64,000 nt of DNA from Paenibacillus tuaregi (lineage in GTDB: Bacteria; Bacillota; Bacilli; Paenibacillales; Paenibacillaceae). Where the stretch lies: NCBI RefSeq assembly GCF_900086655.1, contig NZ_LT575476.1, forward strand, positions 2,225,963 to 2,289,962, written 5' to 3'. The position numbers and the translations under genes are program-made. Below, piece by piece: positions 57,803-64,000 of the stretch (the first letter of the stretch is position 1; every line of letters begins with the position of its first letter). The notes beneath the pieces are model-generated. The model was not told the origin of the DNA and made no database searches. It was given only the letters and a program-made list of their open reading frames with translations.

Positions 57803-58763
57803 CACGGTGCTTGATATATTTATGGAGAACCCGGGGGAATACCTGTCCGGGGAAGAAATCAGCCGGCGTTTATCGATCAGCCGTGCTGCGGTCTGGAAGC
57901 AGATCAACAAGCTGCGGGAGGCCGGATATGAATTCGATGCCATATCCAGAAGAGGCTACCGGCTGGTGCAGAAGCCAAGCCGTCTCAATGCGGTCACATT
58001 GATGGGCGCCATGCGGACTGATGTCCTGGGCAGACAGCTTAAAGTGTTGGATGTTACCACCTCCACTCAAGAGGATGTGCGCAGGCTTGCTGAAGAAGGG
58101 GCCCAAGAAGGCACCCTGGTCATAGCGGAGGAACAGACAGTGGGCCGCGGACGGTTCGGGCGCAAGTGGTTCTCTCCGCCTGGCAAGGGCATCTGGATGA
58201 GCCTGCTCCTGAGACCTGGCCTTCCACTATCCTGTGCCCCCCAGCTTACGCTGCTTACGGCTGTGGCGGTATGCAGAGCGATCCGGTCAGTGACCGGCGT
58301 GGACTCCGGCATTAAATGGCCGAACGACCTCCTTGTGCATGGACGCAAAATATGCGGCATCCTGCTGGAATCCGTCGCGGAAGACGAGCGAATCCGGTAC
58401 TGCATCGCCGGGATTGGCATCGATGCCAACATGACGGCAGAGGATTACCCGGAGGAACTGCGGGACAAGGTCTCTTCCCTGCGGCTGGAGAGCGGACAGC
58501 TGATAGATCGTGAGTCGCTCATCGGGGCGGTGATGTCAGAGCTCGAGAAGCTGTACAAGCTTTATTTGGAGGAGGGCTTCGGACCCATTGCCCATTTATG
58601 GGAAGCTCTATCTGTAACGATCAACCAGGAGGTTACGCTGAACACTCCTCAAGGACCTGTAACCGGATATGCCACCGGGATTGATATGAGCGGAGCGCTG
58701 ATTCTGGACCAGGATGGCAGGAAAACCTTGATATTCTCAGGCGATGTACAACTTGGCGGATGA
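57792..58763 (+). CDS. birA: Bifunctional biotin-protein ligase / biotin repressor
   Basis: A 323-residue protein. The N-terminal winged helix (about 1-60: L-S-G-E-E-I-S-R-R-L-S-I-S-R-A-A-V-W-K) allows repression of biotin genes. The ligase domain has T-S-T-Q-E (about 86), G-R-G-R-F-G-R-K-W (about 117-125) and I-K-W-P-N-D (about 175-180). It biotinylates acetyl-CoA and pyruvate carboxylases. Start inside the cca end at ATG 57792. Confidence 0.96.
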   Translation: MKPNTVLDIFMENPGEYLSGEEISRRLSISRAAVWKQINKLREAGYEFDAISRRGYRLVQKPSRLNAVTLMGAMRTDVLGRQLKVLDVTTSTQEDVRRLAEEGAQEGTLVIAEEQTVGRGRFGRKWFSPPGKGIWMSLLLRPGLPLSCAPQLTLLTAVAVCRAIRSVTGVDSGIKWPNDLLVHGRKICGILLESVAEDERIRYCIAGIGIDANMTAEDYPEELRDKVSSLRLESGQLIDRESLIGAVMSELEKLYKLYLEEGFGPIAHLWEALSVTINQEVTLNTPQGPVTGYATGIDMSGALILDQDGRKTLIFSGDVQLGG

Positions 58764-59032
58764 AAAAATTGACGTTATCTGTTATACTGTCCGTACGAGG
58801 TGGTATTGGAGTCATCCAAACTGCACTCTAAGGAAAGTACAACAAGCAAGTGAATCTAAGGTTACGTTGGATTCTGCTCTGAGCCGAAGGGACCGAGACA
58901 GAAGGGACGAACGCAAGTGACTCTTCTTAAGATCTATGGACTTTTCGGACTTTTTGGTGCACAACTGAAAGGTTCTTTTTGTTGTGCGCGCAAAGCTTCT
59001 AATTTTGGGAAACCCAAAGGAGATGAAGGTCC
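58764..59032 (+). promoter_or_regulatory. Structured panB leader, candidate pan-type RNA
   Basis: A 269-base leader without a gene. A GAGTCA / TGACTC pair (about 58810 and 58918) could close a multi-stem region containing a GAATC/GATTC hairpin. Two short elements repeat in tandem: TCTAAGG (twice) and GAAGGGAC (twice). A GCACAAC/GTTGTGC hairpin (58960-58987) precedes the panB SD. The pan RNA motif is known from panB leaders of Bacillota and is often tandem; whether this is that motif was not verified. Confidence 0.45.
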
Positions 59033-59887
59033 GTGCTTAACATTGTAAAAATGAAAAAAATGAAACAGAACGGCGAGAAGCTCACCATGATCACCGCCTA
59101 CGACTACCCTTCCGCCAAGCTGGCGGAAGAAGCGGGTGTGGATATGCTGCTCGTGGGAGATTCCCTGGGCAACGTGGTGCTTGGCTATGACTCGACGGTT
59201 CCAGTTACTCTTGATGACATGGTGTATCATTCCCGTGCGGTAAGACGAGGGGCTGAGCATACGTTCATTGTGACGGATATGCCGTTTATGACTTATCACG
59301 GCGGTATTGACGAGACCCTGAGGAACGTAAGACGGATTATGCAGGAAGGCCATGCTCATGCTGTGAAGATGGAGGGTGGCGTCGAGATCTGTCTGGCTGT
59401 GGAGAGCATTGTGAAATCCGGTGTGCCAGTGCTTGGACACATCGGACTGACCCCGCAATCGGTCAACCAGATTGGCGGATACCGTGTTCAGGGCAAGGAT
59501 GAACAGGATGCACGAAGATTGCTCGAAGATGCCAAGGCGCTGGAGCGTGCCGGGGCTTTTGGCGTGGTGCTGGAGTTGGTTACGGAGGAAGTAGCGGCGG
59601 AAATCTCCAGACAGCTTTCCATTCCTACGATCGGCATTGGAGCGGGAAGAGGCTGCGACGGACAGGTGCTTGTGTATCATGATGTGCTTAAATATGACTC
59701 CGACTATCGTGAGAAGCGGTTCGTGAAGACTTTTGCAGATATTGGCGCTGAAATTCGCCGGGGAATTGGGCAGTATGTTCAGGAGGTCAAATCGGGGCAA
59801 TTTCCGGCCGAGAAGCACGTATTCCAAGCGGATGACCATGTAGTGGAGTCCCTGTACGGAAAAAGAAAGGTGGATACCCGGTCATGA
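59033..59887 (+). CDS. panB: 3-methyl-2-oxobutanoate hydroxymethyltransferase
   Basis: A 284-residue TIM-barrel enzyme, first committed step of pantothenate synthesis. It contains M-I-T-A-Y-D-Y-P-S-A (about 19-28), the Mg2+ site V-G-D-S-L-G (about 42-47) and the catalytic glutamate in L-E-L-V (about 181-184). The GTG at 59033 follows AAAGGAGATGAAGG. Overlaps panC by four bases. Confidence 0.96.
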   Translation: MLNIVKMKKMKQNGEKLTMITAYDYPSAKLAEEAGVDMLLVGDSLGNVVLGYDSTVPVTLDDMVYHSRAVRRGAEHTFIVTDMPFMTYHGGIDETLRNVRRIMQEGHAHAVKMEGGVEICLAVESIVKSGVPVLGHIGLTPQSVNQIGGYRVQGKDEQDARRLLEDAKALERAGAFGVVLELVTEEVAAEISRQLSIPTIGIGAGRGCDGQVLVYHDVLKYDSDYREKRFVKTFADIGAEIRRGIGQYVQEVKSGQFPAEKHVFQADDHVVESLYGKRKVDTRS

Positions 59888-60789
59888 TATTGATTCATCA
59901 GGTGGATGAGCTAAGAACGTACTTAAAAAAGGAGCGCTTGAGCTCGGCTAAGGAAGGCAGGGAGCTATCGGTGGGCTTTGTGCCAACGATGGGGTTCCTG
60001 CACGATGGTCATGCCAGCCTGCTGAAGCAGGCACGTGAACATAACGATCTTGTTGTGCTTAGTATATTTGTGAACCCGATCCAATTCGGCCCGGGAGAAG
60101 ACCTGGATCGTTATCCAAGGGATGAAGAAAGGGATCTGGCCCTGGCGAAGCGTGAAGGGGTCGATATAGTATTCCTGCCGAGCGTGCTGGAGATGTATCC
60201 TAAACCGACCAAAACAAAGATTGTAGTGTCCGAGCTTACCAGCGGTCTATGCGGAGCTTCCCGCCCGGGACATTTCGACGGTGTCACAACGGTCGTTGGC
60301 AAGCTGCTGCATATGATCAGCCCAACCCGGGCCTATTTCGGCCTGAAGGATGCCCAGCAGGCTGCTGTGATCCGGCAAATGGTCGATGATCTGAATTTTG
60401 ACGTCGAGATCATTCCATGTCCGATTATCCGGGAATCTGACGGCTTGGCGTTAAGCTCCCGCAATGTATATCTTGGGACTGAGGAACGGGAGCAGGCCCT
60501 GGTCCTGTCTAAGTCGCTCCGAGAGGCGGAGGAGATGATCCGCAGCGGCAGATCCGTTTCACTCTCCGAGGTCCGGGATACCATTACGGCAAAAATTAAC
60601 TCAAAGCCCCTCGCGGAGATCGATTATGTGGATATTCTTCAATTCCCGGGGCTTACTCCGGTGGACGAATCTATGCCAGCCACCCAGATCAAAGGCGAGA
60701 TTATTATTGCTTTGGCTGTGAAATTTGGCAAGACCCGACTGATTGACAATATTCTGCTCTCACCTGAAGGAGTGGTTAACCATGTATAG
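59884..60789 (+). CDS. panC: Pantothenate synthetase
   Basis: A 301-residue ATP-dependent ligase joining pantoate and beta-alanine. Motifs: [10 protein letters not shown] (about 35-44, HIGH-like), F-V-N-P-I-Q-F-G (about 63-70), and the loop S-S-R-N (about 193-196) after F-G-L-K-D-A-Q-Q. Overlaps panD by eight bases. Confidence 0.96.
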   Translation: MILIHQVDELRTYLKKERLSSAKEGRELSVGFVPTMGFLHDGHASLLKQAREHNDLVVLSIFVNPIQFGPGEDLDRYPRDEERDLALAKREGVDIVFLPSVLEMYPKPTKTKIVVSELTSGLCGASRPGHFDGVTTVVGKLLHMISPTRAYFGLKDAQQAAVIRQMVDDLNFDVEIIPCPIIRESDGLALSSRNVYLGTEEREQALVLSKSLREAEEMIRSGRSVSLSEVRDTITAKINSKPLAEIDYVDILQFPGLTPVDESMPATQIKGEIIIALAVKFGKTRLIDNILLSPEGVVNHV

Positions 60790-61165
60790 AACGATGATGA
60801 AATCAAAGATCCACCGTGCAACAGTAACAGAAGCGAATCTGAACTATGTGGGCAGCATCACTATTGATGAGAGTCTGATGGAGCGGGCCGATCTTCTTGA
60901 GAATGAAAAAGTGCAGATTGTAAATAATAACAACGGCGCAAGATTGGAAACGTACGTGATCACAGGTCCGCGCGGCAGCGGGGTAATCTGTCTTAACGGA
61001 GCTGCGGCCAGACTGGTTCAGCCGGGCGACACGGTAATTATTATTTCTTATGCTCAAATGTCCCAGGAGGAGCTCCTGACACATAAACCTACGGTTGTGT
61101 TTGTTGATGAGAACAACCGGCCGGTGGAAACCGCCCGGCATGAGGTGCATGCTACAATCCGATAA
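60782..61165 (+). CDS. panD: Aspartate 1-decarboxylase proenzyme
   Basis: A 127-residue pyruvoyl enzyme making beta-alanine. The self-cleavage site Gly24-Ser25 lies in N-Y-V-G-S-I-T-I-D, and the active-site K-I-H-R-A-T-V-T is at about 9-16. ATG 60782 gives M-Y-R-T-M-M-K, the standard start. Third gene of panBCD. Confidence 0.97.
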   Translation: MYRTMMKSKIHRATVTEANLNYVGSITIDESLMERADLLENEKVQIVNNNNGARLETYVITGPRGSGVICLNGAAARLVQPGDTVIIISYAQMSQEELLTHKPTVVFVDENNRPVETARHEVHATIR

Positions 61166-61201
61166 CGCGAAGCAAACCATTATTTAAATGGTGCCTGCAA
61201 G

Positions 61202-61259
61202 AATGAAATCAGGCTCCCGGACAAAAAATGAACATAGGCCGCCGCTTGATTTCATTTTC
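61202..61259 (+). terminator. Terminator-like hairpin after panD
   Basis: GAATGAAATCA pairs with TGATTTCATTTTC across a 34-base loop with an internal GGC/GCC stem. The tail is short. Confidence 0.5.
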
Positions 61260-61277
61260 GTGTAAGGTGGGATGCAG

Positions 61278-61910
61278 ATGATGTTTCAGCATGTTTTTGC
61301 GGAAATGAATGATATGTTAGAGGAAATTGCCCAGGTGTACCCGGTCGCAAAAGGAACTCAGAAGCAGGAGCTCAGCAAAAAGTGGCAGATGCTCAAGCAC
61401 ATGAGTGATGGCATCATTGAAGAATGGTTATCTTTTGAAGAGAAAATGAGTGATGTGCGCAAAAGCTGGGGATTGCCGGATTCCATGGAGTCGGCTGAGC
61501 TTCCTGAGATGAAGTCAGGCTCATTTATCAAAGGGCAGGGCTATTACAAGCTGATGATGTATTCTCATGCAGTCGAACAGTTCAAGCTCACCACAGAGGA
61601 GTTCAAAGACAGCCTTCTCGCCCGGATTTATTTAGCCATGTCTTATTTGTATATGAATGAAGTCAGGGAGGCCGGGCGCCACTTTCAATGGGTGCTGCCC
61701 CTCACGGAGAACAAACGGCTGCGCTCGATTATCTACAATGCTCTGGGCTGCATTGAAGCCAAGCTGAACCAGATGGAGAGAGCGCGGGATTATTTTTTAC
61801 TTGCCCATCATATTGATCCTACATTTACCGAGCCGCTCTCCAATCTTGAAGTATGCAAGCAAAAGCAAGGTTCCCTGCAGTTCGGAAGTCAACTTGCGGC
61901 CTTAATGTAG
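61278..61910 (+). CDS. Tetratricopeptide-like protein of unknown function
   Basis: A 210-residue helical protein. The N-terminal half (about 1-75) is a coiled-coil-like region. The C-terminal half (about 80-205) has three TPR-like units, including Y-Y-K-L-M-M-Y-S-H-A-V-E-Q-F and A-R-D-Y-F-L-L-A-H-H-I-D-P. ATG 61278 is seven bases after AAGGTGG; ATG at 61272 is too close. Inserted between panD and dinG relative to B. subtilis. Confidence 0.75.
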   Translation: MMFQHVFAEMNDMLEEIAQVYPVAKGTQKQELSKKWQMLKHMSDGIIEEWLSFEEKMSDVRKSWGLPDSMESAELPEMKSGSFIKGQGYYKLMMYSHAVEQFKLTTEEFKDSLLARIYLAMSYLYMNEVREAGRHFQWVLPLTENKRLRSIIYNALGCIEAKLNQMERARDYFLLAHHIDPTFTEPLSNLEVCKQKQGSLQFGSQLAALM

Positions 61911-61929
61911 ATGGGTGCACAATTGTGAG

Positions 61930-61968
61930 ACGATGCGTAATCCCTTCGGGAAAGCGCATCGTTTTTTT
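61930..61968 (+). terminator. Terminator
   Basis: ACGATGCG pairs with CGCATCGT, inner CCC-TTC-GGG stem, T7. Confidence 0.8.
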
Positions 61969-62078
61969 GTGATGCCAAGATGATCTTGTGCGAATATTTG
62001 TTTGCATGATTAATTTTCAAATCGGGCATTTTTTGTTATGCTGTTAAGGAGACTGGAACGAAAGGTAATGAGTATACA

Positions 62079-64000
62079 ATGAAATATGCCGTTCTCGATT
62101 TTGAAACGACAGGTAACCAGTCCTCTGATGAGATTATTCAAGTTGGGCTTGCCATTATAGATCACGATTCAACGATAACTCAGGTGTATTCGTCATATGT
62201 GAAGCCGGGAGTTCCGATTCCGCCGTTCATTACCCAGTTAACGGGAATAACGGAGGAGGATGTGAAGGACGCGCCGGACCTCGATGAGGTTATGATGGAG
62301 ATGGTTCCCCTTCTGGACGATGTAATCCTGGTTGGACATAATGTTGCTTTTGACTTTAATTTCTTACAGAGTGCTTTAGATAAAACGGGTTATTTGCCAT
62401 TTACTGGACGTATTCTGGATACGATGGATTTTCTGAAAATTATGTTCCCTTCACTTACCTCCTATCAGCTTGGATTTGTATCCGGCGAGTTCGGGGTTAC
62501 GCATGATAGACCACACCAGGCCGATTCGGACGCGCTGGCGACCGCACTGATCTTCCTGAAATGTCTGGAGGAGATTGAAGAGCTGCCTCTTCTGTCGCTG
62601 CAGCGTCTCTCTGACCTGTTCGCAGGAGAAGACAGCGATCTGGGGTGGTTCTTTGATGCGGCACTGCATGAGAGGGAGAAGGAAGCTGCCGCGCCCATGG
62701 CGGACGGTTATTCCTATTACCGGCAGTTTGCCTTGAAGACCGAGGACTGGATCGACATCAAGCCGGCGAGAAGCGAGGAGGCGGACAATCCGCTCGAAGA
62801 CGTTTCCTTTGAACAGTTCCTGAGTCAGGTCCGTGCGAATCTGAAGGCGAAGCTCCCGCAGTTCGAAGAGCGTGAAGCCCAGAATATGATGCTGGACGAG
62901 GTAATGCGGGCATTCGACGAGGATAAGCATTTGCTTGTGGAAGCTGGCACTGGAACGGGGAAATCCCTTGGATACCTGCTTCCCGCGATTTATCACAGTG
63001 TAAAGGCCGAAGAGAAAGTTATGGTCAGCACACATACCATAAACCTTCAGGAGCAATTACGTGAGCGGGATATTCCTTTATTGTCCGAGGTTGTACCGTT
63101 TCCATTCCGTGCAGCGATCTTCAAGGGCAGACAGCATTATTTGTGTCTGCGTAAATTTGAACATAAAATAAATAAAAGAGACTTTGTATCGCCCAAGGAA
63201 GAGGTTATGATCGCGGCTCAGATGATCGTCTGGCTTACCCAGACCGAAACCGGCGACGATGAAGAGCTGAATCAAGGGAACCGGGGGGCGGACTTCTGGG
63301 AGACAGTTGCCAGTGAATCAGACTCATGTCTGGGCCGCTCCTGCCCTTGGTTCCGCAAATGCTACTATCACAAGGCCAAACATGAAGCTGGAGTGGCCGA
63401 CGTGGTGATCACCAATCATTCCAAACTGTTTACGGATGTGAAGGCCGGGCATCAGCTGCTGCCATCCTACGAGCGGCTGGTGATTGATGAGGCACATCAT
63501 CTGGAAGATGTGGCTGGCAAGCACCTTGGTATGAATATGAAGTATTTCACCGTTCTTCATACCCTTACCCGGCTGTATAAAGACAGCCGTACAGGGCAGC
63601 TTCCTAATCTCCGCATCCAGCTTCAAAGCAGTGGTTCGGAGAAAGCACTGGAATGGGTTAACGTAATTGATAACTTGTATCCGGAGCTGCTGGAGATCAA
63701 AGAGAACTGGGACCGCCTCAGCGACCAGCTGTTCAGCTTGATGCCTGAACGAAGTGATGCGGCTCCCGGTGAACCCGGCCAGTTCGTGCTTAGGCTCCTG
63801 CCGAATAACAAGCCGAAGAACTGGGAAGAGCTGAGCGAGCTTGAGAATCAAATCTATCTGACGATGGGGGGCGTCATCCGCAAGGGTGAGCGGATGATGA
63901 ATGAGCTGAAGGATGATGATGACAGCTATGGGTCGGAGAGCTTGCTTACGGACATCAGCGGTCTATTTAAAGACTTGGTGGCCGAGCGGGACAATATCCG
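62079..64000 (+). CDS. dinG: ATP-dependent helicase/exonuclease DinG (3' end outside window)
   Basis: The first 640 residues are in the window. An N-terminal DEDDh exonuclease (about 1-175) shows L-D-F-E-T-T-G (about 5-11) and H-N-V-A-F-D. The XPD/DinG helicase follows with G-T-G-T-G-K-S (about 291-297) and D-E-A-H-H (about 470). Four cysteines that could hold a 4Fe-4S cluster are present: one in H-Y-L-C-L, three in D-S-C-L-G-R-S-C-P-W-F-R-K-C. The exonuclease fusion is typical of Bacillota. The start has only a weak, distant SD. Confidence 0.93.
   Translation, partial: MKYAVLDFETTGNQSSDEIIQVGLAIIDHDSTITQVYSSYVKPGVPIPPFITQLTGITEEDVKDAPDLDEVMMEMVPLLDDVILVGHNVAFDFNFLQSALDKTGYLPFTGRILDTMDFLKIMFPSLTSYQLGFVSGEFGVTHDRPHQADSDALATALIFLKCLEEIEELPLLSLQRLSDLFAGEDSDLGWFFDAALHEREKEAAAPMADGYSYYRQFALKTEDWIDIKPARSEEADNPLEDVSFEQFLSQVRANLKAKLPQFEEREAQNMMLDEVMRAFDEDKHLLVEAGTGTGKSLGYLLPAIYHSVKAEEKVMVSTHTINLQEQLRERDIPLLSEVVPFPFRAAIFKGRQHYLCLRKFEHKINKRDFVSPKEEVMIAAQMIVWLTQTETGDDEELNQGNRGADFWETVASESDSCLGRSCPWFRKCYYHKAKHEAGVADVVITNHSKLFTDVKAGHQLLPSYERLVIDEAHHLEDVAGKHLGMNMKYFTVLHTLTRLYKDSRTGQLPNLRIQLQSSGSEKALEWVNVIDNLYPELLEIKENWDRLSDQLFSLMPERSDAAPGEPGQFVLRLLPNNKPKNWEELSELENQIYLTMGGVIRKGERMMNELKDDDDSYGSESLLTDISGLFKDLVAERDNI

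Noticed and set aside
58780-58990. Lysine or glycine riboswitch in the panB leader
   Set aside because: GAGGTG, AAGTA and GCCGAAGGG resemble parts of those riboswitches, but the full ordered core, including the closing CTGGG-type segment, is absent and the downstream genes do not fit.

Overview
The window looks like a chromosomal segment of an endospore-forming Bacillota of the Paenibacillaceae type, most likely Paenibacillus. The support is spore genes (spoIVA, ypeB, spoVIF-like, ypjB), bacillithiol genes (bshA, bshB1), a menaquinol:cytochrome c reductase (qcrABC), heptaprenyl diphosphate synthase, TRAP (mtrB), and strong Shine-Dalgarno (SD) sites with many TTG and GTG starts. Almost all genes lie on the + strand. 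Gene order largely follows the Bacillus subtilis block prsW-ypeB-ypfA-ypfB-cmk-rpsA-like-der-gpsA-yphE-yphF-spoIVA-hbs-mtrB-hepS-menG-hepT-ndk-cheR-aroF-aroB-aroH-trpEDCFBA-hisC-tyrA-...-qcrABC-ypjA-ypjB-ypjC-ypjD-dapB-mgsA-bshB1-bshA-cca-birA-panBCD-dinG. The places where it departs from that order are the most informative.

Regions: (1) 1-5.7 kb holds a polysaccharide deacetylase interrupted by a stop exactly at its lipobox cysteine, then mecA, prsW, a 49-residue cysteine-paired protein, ypeB and a PilZ protein. (2) 5.7-16.6 kb is the housekeeping run cmk-plsC-S1 protein-der-plsY-gpsA, followed by spore genes with a nucleotidyltransferase/ferredoxin pair inserted, spoIVA and hup. (3) 16.7-24.2 kb has mtrB, then isoprenoid quinone genes. 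hepS, menG and hepT are interleaved with ubiA-like, ubiX and mqnA genes, which points to futalosine-route menaquinone synthesis. ndk and cheR follow. (4) 24.2-27.5 kb is an accessory insertion: a split sigma-factor-like pair behind an SOS-like palindrome, a DUF4127 protein and a copy of a 200-bp repeat. (5) 27.6-39.0 kb is the aromatic supraoperon aroC-aroB-aroH-trpEDCFBA-hisC-tyrA, with a TRAP-type leader before trpE. (6) 39.0-46.5 kb is variable: a candidate carbon-catabolite-controlled small RNA, a LysR regulator divergent from a glutamine amidotransferase and a MOSC protein, an ECF sigma/anti-sigma pair, a histidine phosphatase and a second repeat family. (7) 46.5-64 kb covers qcrABC, ypjA/B/C/D, dapB, mgsA, bacillithiol synthesis, cca, birA, panBCD and the start of dinG.

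The parts connect functionally. AroC/AroB make chorismate, which feeds TrpE, AroH/TyrA and MqnA. MtrB (TRAP) is encoded 14 kb upstream of the trp leader it should bind; the leader has 11 (G/T)AG triplets, a terminator, and a helix that could hide the trpE SD. The quinone genes supply the electron carrier for the qcr complex. Absent from the expected order are sleB next to ypeB, folE between hup and mtrB, and aroA after tyrA. No tRNA, rRNA, CRISPR array or complete insertion sequence was seen.
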